Of a DNA stretch of 64,000 nucleotides, positions 24,568 to 36,300 are shown one piece after another. The position numbers and the translations under genes were made by a program. Source of the DNA: Pohlia nutans (lineage: Eukaryota > Streptophyta > Bryopsida > Bryales > Mniaceae). Numbering within the stretch: the stretch's first letter is position 1; the number at the start of each line of letters is the position of its first letter. The stretch spans positions 14,433,501 through 14,497,500 of the forward strand of contig CM040107.1 in NCBI GenBank assembly GCA_022496805.1, read 5' to 3'. The notes under the pieces were generated by a model that worked only from the letters and a program-made list of their open reading frames with translations, had not been told where the DNA came from and did not search any database.

Positions 24568-24930
24568 GGAAGGCATATTCTACAATCTAGTAAGCCCAAA
24601 ATATTAATATATACCCATTCGTAATGTAAAACACATGTTGCATGTCATTTGGATGATGGTAAATCATCGTGGAAGGCATATTCTACAATCTAGTATGCCT
24701 AGAATATAAATATATGTCCATTCGTAATATAAAAAAAAATGTGGCTTGCCATTTGGATGATGGTAGAACATCGTGGAAAGCATATTCTATAATCTAGTAA
24801 GCCCGCGATATAAATTTATGCCCATTTGTAACATAAAACACATGTGGCATGCCATTTGGATGATGGTTTAACATCGTAGAAGGCATATTTTATAATCTAA
24901 TAAGTTCAGAATATAAATATATTCGTAATA
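24568..24930. repeat. Tandem repeat, four units of ~103 bp
   Basis: The phrase GGAAGGCATATTCTACAATC starts at about 24568, 24671, 24775 and 24878, spaced 103-104 bp. Each unit continues with AATATAAATATAT, CCATTCGTAAT, CATGTGGCATGCCATTTGGA and TGATGGT. Units differ by point changes. Confidence 0.85.
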
Positions 24931-26299
24931 GAAGCTTTTCAGAAGCATGCTCTTTCACCTTCACGTTTGGTATCATTATTTACGTTTTTTTGGGGAAAAA
25001 CACATTCTATTTGAGGCATGTTTTTATTCTGCTTTTTTGAAATTTTTATGTTTGTTATTTTATAAGAATTTATTCATGCACAAATTCAAGGTATCAATTG
25101 GAAAGGAAACAAACAGTGCTATAGATTTTACAACGTCGTCTTTGAAGTTGTATGTGATCTCATGATGAAGTACTTATTTCTCTCTAAACAATTTAAATTG
25201 AGTTTAAAAAGTATCCAACACGACTTTGCTATTACTTTCCTTATTTAGCTGAGTTTTTGCTCAACTGTATTCAGTTCTCAAGTTTTCCAAGTGCTATGCA
25301 GGGAAGGGTAGTCGGGTGGGGTAGTCGGGCAGGGGCAGATGGATGCAGCAGTCGGGTGGGGCAAAGAGACGGAGCAGTCACGTGGGGCAGACGGATGGAA
25401 TAGTCGGTGGGGGAAGGCAGTTGGATGCAGCAGTTGGTGTAGGGGCAGTTCAGTCGTCCGTGATACACAAGAACCGCCAGATTGAGGCAGTTGGGTCGGC
25501 AGATGACTCATGGTTGTGGATGAGGGTTGTCGGTGCAGAGGCAGTCGGAGGATGGGGCCAATGGCCGGATATATAGAGGGGGCAAAGTGCCTCATTTATC
25601 ACATTTCTCACGTCCTTCGAGCACATTGACAGATTTGTTGTATAGCAACCATTGCGAAGTGCTTGGAGGTGTGAAGAAGTGGCTTGTAGTGCGGGAAGTT
25701 TTGTCATTGGAATTGTCAATCGCAACTTTTTAAAAACATTACTTAGTATTAAAACTTTTACTGGACTTTGAATCGTGTAGTATATTGAATGCACTGGTAT
25801 TCTTCTCCATCATAATTGGACTTTTTGTAAGAGTCGGTTTCAAAATTATATCTAGTTGACCCAAAAATTCTTTTACTAGTGGAAATGACTTTTTATTGCA
25901 GTGTATTATAAAGATGTCCGGAGGATATTATCATGGTCAAAGCAGCAATTCCAAGAGGACAAAGCCCAAAGGCCAACCACAAAAGCTAGAATGGGATATA
26001 TACCACAATCCCAACATTCTTGCTAGACGTGGATGGAAATCGAAACTATATCCATGGACAGCTGTGATAGCCACTCGATATGTAGGGTAGGTACACGCAG
26101 ACCGTGCTTTTGGCCTAGAGATCGGCACGAGCGGAATTGTTACAATGCTGCCAGAAAGTGAATTCAAGTGAGAAATATCCTTATGAAATGGAGGATGTTG
26201 TCCGTGCTCAGGGCAATTTCCAATGATTGTGCGTACGCGAAACACAACGTTCCGTTGGCGATAGCTACGATGGTGTACGCGGAGAATGTGTTGAAGGAT
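24931..26299. other. Intergenic DNA including a G-rich minisatellite
   Basis: Includes the minisatellite listed separately. A small frame at 25914-26087 (MSGGYYHGQSSNSKR...TAVIATRYVG) is unidentified and may be part of a degraded element. Nothing else supported. Confidence 0.3.
25300..25575. repeat. G-rich minisatellite
   Basis: Irregular tandem units of about 20-30 bases, such as GCAGTCGGGTGGGGCA, GCAGACGGATGGA and GCAGTTGGATGCA. Strong G bias on the plus strand in otherwise AT-rich DNA. Confidence 0.6.
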
Positions 26300-26514
26300 T
26301 CACTAGTAGAAACTATGTATCCGAATCAACAAAAAATCAACAAGAAAGCATTGGTCCTGGCTGTTGTTTCGGTCGCGTTGACCTGGATATGATGAAACAC
26401 AATTTTGTTGATTTTTTATGTTGATCCGGTAACGAAAAAAATTAAAAAAGAAAAAAATTAAAAAAAATTAAAAAAATTGTTGCCCGGATTTTTTGGGCAA
26501 GAAAATGTTTTTGA

Positions 26515-26620
26515 GTGGATCTCTAGGTAGCCTAACTTTATCACCATGATTGACAATCGGGTTTAAACTCTAGACCTCACATTTAACACATACTACTCTA
26601 ACCAACTCATCATACTTAGA
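26515..26620 (-). mobile_element. Possible tRNA-like SINE fragment
   Basis: On the minus strand GATGAGTTGGTTAGAGTAG (box-A-like) is followed about 40 bases later by AGAGTTTAAACCCGATT (box-B-like). It resembles the SINE copies at 6.8 and 29.4 kb but is more diverged. Confidence 0.3.
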
Positions 26621-27072
26621 ATTTGATGAATGAAGAGAAAATCTTTTCTTACATATACATTTACAATTCGATGTTTTGGAACTCAGCATACTTTGGCGGC
26701 CATTTTGACATAGTAAATTAACTTTTTTCAAAAACCTTTGGACAAAGAGAAGTTGGGAAATCAATTTAAGTTTCATCTCCAAAAATCTGTTTGTAATTTT
26801 AAGCCTCTAGTCAAAAGCTATAGACAAAATTCCGAGAGGGTGTTTGAAAATATCAAAGAAAAAATATTCTTTGCTACCCCACATTGAATTTTGTCTATAA
26901 CTTTTTATAAGAGGTTCAACATTACAAACGGATTCCTAGAGATGAAACTTAACTTGATTTTCTCAGCTTTTCTTAGTTCAAAGATTATTGAAAAAAGTTA
27001 TTCTACTATGACAAAAGGGCCGATAAACTTTGCATTTTAAATTTTCTTTAAAAAAAATTGTGAATGATTAAA

Positions 27073-27620
27073 TTAACCCTTAAATGACAGAGGGGGTAAG
27101 GGAAAAACCTAGATGTGTTATAAGATGTTACTTCTCCATCTTTGATATAGTTTGTTTCAAAAGAGAAAATGAAAAGCATGATGTTTATTAATTATCTGTA
27201 TGGCCAAAGTTCCAAAGAGAGTTTTAAATACTCATGTAATGAATTTAGATGCATTTACCATTTTAAATTCACCAAAATTACTAATTCTACACTTAGAGTA
27301 TAAAATCTGGTATGATTGGTTAAAACTAAACATTCTATTCTAAAATTTTAAAAGAAAATTTTTCAAAGGAGAGAACATCATTAGTTTCTTGAAGTAGTAA
27401 GTTTTATAACACTAAGACAATATTGAGGTCTACGTTGTTGAAAATTTCCTTACTAAACTTCAATATTGCAAATGAAATGTATCAAACAACACCAGAACAT
27501 GATCTCTCCCTCCAAATTTGACAAGATATTAAAACTTGAAAATGTCATTTCCTAATCATGGGCAGTCACTGCTATTTGAGGTGCGACCAAAAAATGGTTG
27601 ATTGGTCACTTAGGGGTTAA
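27073..27620. mobile_element. TTAA-type MITE, copy 2
   Basis: Starts TTAACCCTTAAATGAC; the right end reversed reads TTAACCCCTAAGTGAC. TTAA sits at both outer edges. About 550 bp, non-coding. Shares AGATGTGTTATAA with the copy at 61.7 kb. Confidence 0.7.
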
Positions 27621-28082
27621 TGAGTTCAATTGATTGAATGTTTCAAATAAACCGATTACTGTGTAGGAAAAAAAAAAGATTCCAAGTTTCCAGTGCAGAG
27701 ATTCAAAGAAGAAACATTAAGAAAAAAAAGGATTCACAGATGACTGATTGTCGTCCCATTCAAGTGGGTTTATTTGTGTGGGCATCCCTGTGATTGTTTC
27801 TGATAGAGCTAAAAGTAAGTCAGCAGCCGGAGTGTGTCAAAATTCACCCTCAACAGCTTTAATTTAGGAAATATCAGCTTGCTTGTTTCTTGTTATTGTT
27901 TGTCAGGGATGATGAAAGTCTGCAAAATTGCAGTTATATAATCCAATTACATAAAACACCCATTCTAGTACTAAACGATTACAAATCAAACTCATATTAT
28001 TTTAAGTTACCTATGTGAAAAGAGAATGACATTGGTATCTTGTCATATGCTAGACTTTAAATTTTGAAATGGTAAGCACTTA

Positions 28083-28200
28083 CACTAGTAGAAAAGGTGG
28101 CGCCTCTGGGATATGCCCAGGCAAAATCACTGTGCATGCGTGGAATTGAGCATTGCTTACGTGGGCATCTCCCTTGGCAGTGCCACCTTTTCTACTAGCG
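28083..28200. mobile_element. 118-bp mini-CACTA element
   Basis: Left end CACTAGTAGAAAAGGTGGC; reversed right end CGCTAGTAGAAAAGGTGGC (18 of 19 identical). TTA flanks both sides (28080-28082 and 28201-28203), the 3-bp duplication expected of En/Spm (CACTA) elements. No coding capacity. Confidence 0.85.
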
Positions 28201-28309
28201 TTAGAGCATGTCCAACAACATAGAAATGCAGCAACCCATTGTTAGGATATTGAAAGTTTGAGGTAAATATGACTCCAGTAGTTATGTACTATAAGCTAAA
28301 AAAATGAAA

Positions 28310-28396
28310 ACTTGGAAAATGTCATTTCTGTCTATGGGTAGTCACTATTGTTTGGGCTGCAATCGAAAAATGGTTGAGCAGTCATTTAATTTAGGG
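28310..28396. mobile_element. TTAA-type MITE, right-end fragment
   Basis: AATGTCATTTCTG, AGTCACTATTGTTTG and AAAAATGGTTGAGCAGTCA then TTAGGGGTTAA match the last ~90 bp of copy 2 (27541-27620) with small changes. The rest of the element is missing. Confidence 0.6.
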
Positions 28397-28986
28397 GTTA
28401 AAAATAATTCAGAGTACATAGAACTTCAACCATGGTGTTAAAATTTTGTCCAAATGGGGGTGTTTTAAATGTTTTAAGTGTTTTGGAAGTTGTAATTGTG
28501 TGCTTTGATGCCTTTCAACCTTGGAGATTATGTTCACAAATTTTTTAAGAATTTGTATAAAGAATTTAAAACCATTTGGATCTATTTGTCATAGGTGCCA
28601 GAAATTGTTCAAAAGTAAAAAAAAATCACGTTTTGAAAAATCGAGTCCATAAATTGCAAAAGATTCAAAAGATTCAATAATATTCCAATAGATTCTATCA
28701 TATTTTGACAAATTCCAAAATATTCCCAAAATATTCCCAAAATATTCCCTATTCACTAAAATTTTGTTGATTTGGTCAATATTCTATTGAAATCAACAGA
28801 AAGTGGACAGCAAACTATTGATTTTTACAAAAAGATCAAAAACCAGTGAAATCGGTCATTGCAGTGCCCCAAACAACATAGATTTGTTAATTTTTTGTTG
28901 ATTTGGTCATGATTTTCTAGTAGTGGCCTCCTCTTCTTCCTCCATTTCACTATCAATTCTGTAGCCCCTGACCTCTGTGCGTAATA

Positions 28987-29241
28987 CTACTCTCTAGCCG
29001 GTGCGTCTTCATCGTTATGAAAAAACACCTGGTCGCTGTGAATCGGAAAACAAAACAATTCATACTCGTATGGTACAAAAGCATCAAAATTAGCCATAGT
29101 GAACCCCCACTTATCTTTCTTCACTGTAGCATTCCTACTCGTATAGTTGGCCTTTACCCACTGACATACTAGCAGCACAAACATGATATTTATTAAAATG
29201 AGAGAATGGGAACCTCTCAAAATAGCATTATTAAATTTCAA
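28987..29241 (-). pseudogene. Fragment of a CACTA-associated protein (DUF4216-like)
   Basis: The minus-strand frame encodes CQWVKANY, KKDKWGFTMANFDAFVPYE, then FPIHSDQVFFHNDED. This pattern (W after a Cys, a GFT/NF motif and an F..SDQVFF..D segment) is how I remember the DUF4216 domain found next to Tnp2-type transposase genes in plants. The fragment covers only the domain and ends at a TAG. It lies beside the putative CACTA end at 28925 but outside it, so the two may come from different insertions. Assignment is by memory only. Confidence 0.4.
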
Positions 29242-29403
29242 GTGGATGTATGGGAGTTGATGGTTAATATTATTGGTAAATGAAAGTCGAAGTTTTCATT
29301 AAATTGAGAGTATTATATAGAAGAAGACATTTTGACTGTGTAAACTTTTGATTTTTGATTGTAAATCTTGTGTACAAGATCTAAATTATTAGTGTACTAG
29401 ACA

Positions 29404-29511
29404 CCAAGTCATGAGCTCTGTGGTTGGTTGTGACGGGGTATTTATCTCATGTAGGTGGTCCGGGTTCAAGTCCCGTTGAATTCATTTGAGCGGCTATGAG
29501 ATATATATGAC
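29404..29511 (+). mobile_element. tRNA-like SINE copy
   Basis: CCAAGTCATGAGCTC, GGTTGGTTG, then GGTGGTCCGGGTTCAAGTCC (box-B-like), TTTGAGC and GATATATATGA. Colinear with the minus-strand copy at 6715-6845. Cloverleaf pairing of the acceptor stem is poor, so it is not a functional tRNA gene. Confidence 0.45.
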
Positions 29512-30004
29512 TTAGTGCTGCTAAGTGAGCTTTGGCACGCAAGAAAGTTGTAAAAACTAACCAGCCCCGTACCCTAAATTGTGACATTAGAGATTTTTTG
29601 GGCTCGGAGAAAGGCCCTATAAGAGTCTGTTGGGCAGCATGGCCAGCTTGGGTTTATGGACGGGCATACTGCCAGCGGTGCATGGGATGTTGTAGGCAGC
29701 CTTTTGGACGTCACTGTCAAAGCAGTGTTGGGTACACAAAAATGTTCCACTCCGCTGATGTGGCTGCACACAGTGGCCAATGCTGCCAAAACGCGCGAGG
29801 ATGCTTGTTTGCAAAATGATTATGGAAAGCAAAAATCGTATATATAATATTCATTTCTCTGGGGCGGAAATAGGAGCCAAAGTTGGGGGGAGGGTGCCAG
29901 CTCAATGCTTAAAGGCGGGAGGGCGTGTGCTGGACCGCTGGGTTTAGAATCTTCTATGCTTAAAGGCGGGAGGGCAGTCGTGCTAGCTTCCTGGAGAAGA
30001 GCGC

Positions 30005-32849
30005 GGCAGGTGAAACCCACATTGATCTTTGGGTCGATGGGCCTTGTATCTATCAGACCCTGCCACGAATTCTCCACCGTGCTTCACTACGACGAATGAA
30101 TATCTAGAGTTTCTATGTTATGGTGAAGAGGGTATGCTGGGTTACATGAAGCGTTTGAGCGTTGGTGATGTTGGCAGTAGTGGAAGCAATGCTACTGGAG
30201 GTCCACATTCTTCAGAGCAAATGGTGATGGGATTGCAGTTAAAGGTGTTCCAATATGCAAATGACATTCAGCACTTGCGACAGCAATGCGAAGAACTTCA
30301 ACTTGTTGCGCGGAGCATGTATAGTACAACAGCGCGACTCACTTAGCAACGGAAGCATTTGCAAAATGACGTGAGAATCTTGGAGGTTACATATTCCGAA
30401 TTGAGGTTGTCACTTGCACGAAGTGAACTACACAATTTGGAATCTACTCAACGGCAAGAAAGCGCGGACTTATTGGAGGCTGAATTAATTAGATGCAGGG
30501 CCGCCTACGAGAAGCTTCAAGCTGACGTGAAGTATATAGTGGAGACTCCCATGGATTGCAAAAAAGAGTACACATCAATAAAATGAAGGGTGTAGACGAA
30601 TTCGTGAAAGGATCAAGCTATGCTAAGCGGCGGCGGACGATGATTAGAACCGAATTGCAGCCGGGGTTGGTAAGTGGCATACAAATGATGAATAGAAGGC
30701 AGGGGGCAAGGAAAAGATTGGGTGGGGAAGGATGATCTCAGAACGCGACAGCACGAGCAATTGCAAGCATTTTGTCTGCAGGTGAGGCATTGAAGCTAGG
30801 CGAGCAGCCTAGGATGAGTCAAGCGAATGCTGTCGCAGCTCACTGCATTTGGAAGAAAATAGAGAGAGAAATAGGGGAGGAAATAATGTTGCGGGTGTGT
30901 GACGGCAACAATGTCACTCACAGAGGATTCGACACCATGTGCAAGGCTGTGAAGCACCGCATGAAGCTAAATAATGGCATCTGAGTTGAAGGGTGGTCTC
31001 CTGCCATCTACTAATCGCGTGGCGCACCTGAGGAGACAAATGAATGCAAAGCTACTACAGTTCATTGGAGACTACTACATAGAGGGGCGACGAATCATTC
31101 CGGAAGGTCTAATTGGGAAGACGATTGTTAAACAAGCCAAGGAGGTGATTTTGAACAACAAAAACAACATGTTTGCTAGGCTTGAGGTTGTTCAGCGATC
31201 GATGGTCTTATTTTACAACGTCACAGTCGAAGGTAGTCCCAGCACTTGCCGCATTTTATTGTGATTACCAATTGATGCTTTGATTGAAGAAGTCACAGGG
31301 GCATTTTTTCTAATTGCTGCAACACTTGGTTGCAGAGTGCAATGGTGGCCCCTTTGTATTTGTCCTTAAGCTTGATGAGGCAGAGGTGCAGCATGGGAAG
31401 AAATTTGAGCGCGTGAGCTTGACACTAATGAATGGAGCGCTAAACCCGGAGATTCAGAAGGATGACGATAGGTACTTTTCTGTGTAGTCGGAACAAGAAA
31501 TATGGCCGATTGGGTGTTTCTTGGTGGAGGAGTCCCATGAAATCCTTCAGTGGGTCTTTCAGCAAACTCAGTTCCCAGAAATTATTAAGGCACAAAGAGA
31601 GGGACAACAACTAGAGGTGCCAGATCGTGGGAGCTTTGCCGTTGAGTGGCATATGAGTGCTGATATGAAAACAATCAAGTGTATGTATGGGCTTCAGCAC
31701 GGCCCGTCGTGCAAAATGACCTGTATACATTGTGAACAAATTCACAAAAAATTAGCGATATCAACACAAGTTGCTGTAGACCGGTACTATGTGACTAGGG
31801 GAAAGGGCTCTTGGCAGAGGGGCCTTTTTGCACCTAGTATTCAAGCTGTGTCATGTGAGATCGACACACATCCTCGATGGAAGCCAATTTTGCCAATTCC
31901 TCTTAGTCGGACACATATATACACTCTGCATGCTCAAGTTCGTATCGTCGAGAAGATCTTGCATCTACACTTCATGTTTGTGTGGAACATGTAGGATGAT
32001 CAGCGGAGAGCGGTTGCAATTGACGCGATGGAGAAATCCTTGTCTGCTATTGGTGTGGAGGGCTCAAATTGCGTGCTTAAGAAATACCCACGATTTTCTG
32101 GAAAAACGGGAAATGTAGTCCAGAAGCCCAGTCTAGGCGGGGTTCATGCTAGCAAGCTCTTCCAGCCCAGTTCATGGTCTACGCACGACAGGGTCTGGAA
32201 AGATGTGTGCACTTTGAAGTCAAATAATCTGGAGAATAGACAAGCAAAGGTGAAACGAAGGCGAGTGTGCTTGAGGCCCTACATCCATACTTCACTGGGC
32301 TCGTTTTGACGGACGAACAAAGGCAAAATTGTAGAGCCCTTGTAGATGCTTTTGTGAAGTCATTCATTGCGGCACACGGCGAAGGTCATGTGACACATTA
32401 TATTGTAAGACACATTGACAACCATTTCAATTCAACCTTGCAGTATTTGAGATCCTTCCGATGTTTTAATGTTGCATAGCTGGGTTATATGGGCTACATC
32501 TATGTGTCCCCCAATTGATGCCACATACGTATATTAATGTGTGATGTTTACCATTGCAGCATGTCTTGGTGAAGCACGGGCCATGGTTTGTAGAGAACTA
32601 TGGGAGTTTGTCGGTGTGGAACTGCCAGGGGATGGAGAAATCCCACCACGTTGCAAAAGCATCCAGCCAATACCACGGACAACACGGAGGAAAAAAAACA
32701 GGACTAGCATCATTGTGCAGCAATACGAGTTCTGGTATCGAAACATTCAGTATAGGTATGAAGCAAAGTTGCAAAAAAAATTGAGAGATGCTGACATTAG
32801 AAAGAAATTGGGGTCCCTGGATGCCCAGTATTTTGTGCTTGGAAATTGA
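30005..32849 (+). pseudogene. ORF-L copy B: transposase-like protein, heavily broken
   Basis: Same order as copy A: THIDLWVDG (30021), YLEFLCYGEEGMLGYMKRL, coiled coil (30200-30590), EALKLGEQPRMSQ, LKGGLLPSTNRVAHLR, LEVVQRSMVLFY. An intron with donor GTAGTC follows at about 31235, at the position homologous to copies A and C. Then FVFVLKLDEAE, KFERVSLTL, EWHMSADMKTIKC, CIHCEQ, LPIPLSRTHIYTLHA, PSSWSTHDRVWKD, VTHYI, and after a second homologous intron (about 32406-32560) WFVENYGSLSVWNCQGMEKS. Several frameshifts and stops are present; TAG replaces Gln at FSV*SEQEIW (31487) and WNM*DD (31993), where copy A has Gln codons. Its first ~50 residues (MAL..DV) are missing and no ORF-R accompanies it. 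Confidence 0.65.
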
Positions 32850-33379
32850 TTTTTTGCATTTAGAAAACGCATGAATGCCATTTATGTGTGTACTTGTCTC
32901 AAGTTGCCATCAGAACTGTGGCCCAATGGGATGTCAAACGACTTGTTCAGTACAGGCTGAGTTGGCACCGAGAGCACTCATGGCGAGCCTATGTGTCAAC
33001 GGCCATGTGACAACAGAGCTGTACTCTCCTTCCATGTTGGCACTTTGACACTCCAAGCAATGAAGATGTGTGATAGAAAAGAATATTTTTGGCACTATTT
33101 TATTGCAGCTTAGAGGACAACAGCGGGCTTCGATCCTCGTGTGGACACGGTTTGAGAGTTGAGGGTTAGCACACCACTCTTGTCAATTATTGTACCTGTA
33201 GTGTACATGAGGTGTGAACATGGAGGTAGAGGGTGCCAAGGTCAATGTGCCTAGTTGCCAATTATCACATTGTGCGCAAGTAGAATTATTTCCCGCCAAA
33301 TGAGATGGACTCATTCATGTTGCCACTAGATTGCATGGACCTGGCAGTTAGCACAAGAGTTTAGATCCGGTTGTGAAAG
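32850..33379. other. Spacer between ORF-L copies B and C
   Basis: No coding region. It contains scattered TTGCCA/TGGCA motifs like those flanking other copies. It should hold the 5' control region, and perhaps the left terminus, of the copy C element. Confidence 0.35.
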
Positions 33380-36300
33380 ATGGCACTTCAGGATGTTATC
33401 AACAAAGGAAAGGGTTGTTCCTACACAACATTTGTGGCTCTTGATAGTAGATTTGCACCTATTGTAAAGAGAGGGGTTCGAATTGATCAACAACTCTCTA
33501 AAGTAGAGTTTTTAGCCCTGAGAGCATCTGGAGCCACTAACATAGATTTGTGGTTGGATGGCAATTTGTAGCCAACAGATCCATTTACTAGGAAGCCACC
33601 GCAATTTCAAACGTTGAAGAGTTACTTAGAATTCCTTTGTCACGGTGAATCTGGCCTCTTAGGATATACTAAACACCTTGTTAGCACCAGCGACGCAGTG
33701 GTCAGCTTCGAAAATGAACTGGAGAAGACACGAGTTGATTGTCTCCGTGAAAACGTTGGCTTGCAAAATTCCATCGCAAAGCTAAAGTCCGACCTTCATG
33801 TTGCTAACAGAAGGTGGGCTCAGCATTCAGAGGACCTTCTTGCTAGTAGCAGAGAGGAGATCATTATGTTGAAGTGTGAATCCGAATCTTTGAGGTCTCC
33901 ATGTGTAGCAGTGGAACATTAGTTGGAGAGGAATGAGTACAATTACAACAATAACCTTCTTCGGCTCCAACAACACGGACGAGAAGTTGCTGATCAACAT
34001 GAAGAGGAAATGGAAAGAATGCTGTTGCAAGCAGCCCAGGAGTTGCTACAGGTACGTGAAGCACACGACCAAGAGCTTATGGGTGGACAACATGAGTTGG
34101 TGGAGGCAAGGAAGGCTTTATTGAAGTTAACAAAGAAAATGGAAAGGATGGTGAGTACTCCACTAGGTGTGCAACTGAGAGCATCGAAGGGTCTGTCTGA
34201 ATTAGCCAAGACTGATGGCGCTGCAGGAGCTCGTATAGCCAAAATCAAAAGCTTGTTGCAACCTCGTGTAGTTCAATCTATACACGATGGAAACAAGACA
34301 TCAAAAGGTAGGAAGCGTTTGTGTGGCAACAAGGATATACAAGAGGGGATAGGCCATGCGATTGCCCAATTAATGTCACAAGGAGAGACATTGGCCTTGG
34401 TGTCAAATCCGCGAAACAGTTTTGCTGCAACCAGAATGACCAACTACTACCTAGACAAAATTGGGAAGGAGTTGGAAACAGAGGCAGTACTGGTAGCGTG
34501 TGATATGATTGGAGTGTCGCAGAAAGGATACGGTGAGATCTACAAGACAGTTATAGGGCGAGTTCAACTTGTTGACAAGCGCTTAAAGCCAACATTTCTG
34601 CCAAATCTCCATAAAGTAAGTACTCAGTGACCTCAGTTCATAATTTGCCCCGTGTAGTTCTAACTAGTTTTAACGTTAGGAACAATAAGTTTGCATCACA
34701 TACGAAAGACAAGTAACGTGTGAATTATAATTTTTTTGTTGTGATCAGAACATGCATGCAGTTGTTGTATATATATTGTTCTCAACCCATGCAATACATT
34801 GAACAGGTCAGTTTGTTGCGATCAGAACAGAATTCAAAGTTGAAGGATCTGATTGGTGAGTATTATTACATCGATAGTACCCTGGAGCTTGTGGCACAAG
34901 TTCCAATGGCGAATGCCGAAGGAAAGAAGAAGAAATCAGAGATTACACGAGTTGTCTTGACTGCAAAAAACTCTTTGTTTGTTGACATTGAAGTCGTGCA
35001 AAGGACTATGGTGAAGCTATATGGTTTCACCACCGAAGGTAACTACTTGAGCCTAAAGTCACCGCTTCTATGAAAGGGTATTTTTGTTTTGTATAGCTCT
35101 TATTGACTGCATGGATGGACCTTGGCATGCATTGTGCTCAAATGGTGTAGCATGTTGGGATGTGCAGAAGTTGGCAACAAAGCCATTGGTTTTTGTGTTA
35201 AAGATGGATGAAGCAGAGATAATGCATGGGAGGAAGTTTGAAAGGGTTAGTTTGACCCTCATGAATCGTGCTTTAGACGCCAGCATTGAGAAAACTGATG
35301 ACAGGTATTTTTCGGTTCAGTCAAAAACTGAAATATGGCCTATTGCCTGCTTTGAGGTTGCCAAAGAGTCATATGAAGTACTCCACTGGGTGATCCAACA
35401 AACTCACTTTCCTACGCTGATCAAAGCACAAGAGGGGGGCCAACTGCTATCTGTTGAGGGTGTTGGTAGCTTCAAAGTCGAGTGGCATTTATCTGCAGAT
35501 ATCAAGACAATCAAATGTTTGTATGGACTGAAACACGGTGCCAATGCCAGACATTCTTGCATCTGCTATAACCAGGAGTGGACAAAACCAATGGTGGGAA
35601 CGGTGGCAAGCGCTACTTCAGAGGCTAGGAGAAGAAAGCATACATGGAATGGAGGTCTATTTGCAAATAGCGTCACCTCTAAGCCAATACCTATTGCAAA
35701 AGAATCACGATGGAAACCTATTTTGCCTATTCCACTTAAGAGGGTGCATATTTGTACATTGCATGCCCTAACAAGAATGATGGAGAAAATTCTACACTTG
35801 CATTTGATGTTCATTTGGAACATGGAGAATGTGGCCCGTCAACAAACTGCCATAGAGAATATGGAGAAGACGTTGTAAGCAGCCGGACTTCATGGTGGCA
35901 ACGTGCGCATAATGAAGGACACAATGCTGAGTGGTGCTTCCAACAATGTCCCCATCAAACCCTCCTTGAGTGGCGTCACTGCAGCTAGGATGTTCCAACC
36001 GTCCACTTGGTCAAGGCAAGATCGAGTCTGGAAGGATGTCTTGCGCACAGAAAACAACACTCTAAATCAAGGTAGGCAATATCTGGAGAGAGTGGAAATG
36101 TGGGAAGCGTTGGAAAAAGTATTTCCATATCTGGTGGGCCTTACCTTGAATCAAGAGAAAATCAACACTTTCAAGGCCAAAATTGAATGTTGGGGGCGCC
36201 TTTACGTGAAGTGCTTTACAGAGGACCACGTCACTCATTATACGGTACTTTTCTCACTTTTGACTGGTTGTCATTGCTGTTGCCAATATGAGTTGGTTTT

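Larger units (their letters stand above)
26300..28925. mobile_element. Possible CACTA-like element with nested MITEs
   Basis: The left end CACTAGTAGAAACTATG and the reverse complement of the right end CACTACTAGAAAATCATG are alike, and both are followed by AATCAACAAAAAATYAACAA. This fits a CACTA terminal and subterminal structure. The flanking triplets differ (ATT and GCC), so a target duplication is not seen. Contains a TTAA-type MITE, a partial MITE and a 118-bp mini-CACTA. No transposase inside. Confidence 0.35.
28926..30004. other. Intergenic DNA between CACTA relics and ORF-L copy B
   Basis: Contains a DUF4216-like fragment and a SINE-like copy (separate entries). At 29905-29975 the unit ATGCTTAAAGGCGGGAGGGC occurs twice. 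Short frames at 29532-29905 have no recognisable relatives. Confidence 0.35.

Noticed and set aside
24540..24930. CRISPR-like array (regular ~103-bp repeats)
   Set aside because: Plant nuclear DNA; the whole unit repeats with no unique spacers.
29404..29511. Functional tRNA gene
   Set aside because: Box-B-like sequence is good but the acceptor and T stems do not pair properly; better explained as a SINE.
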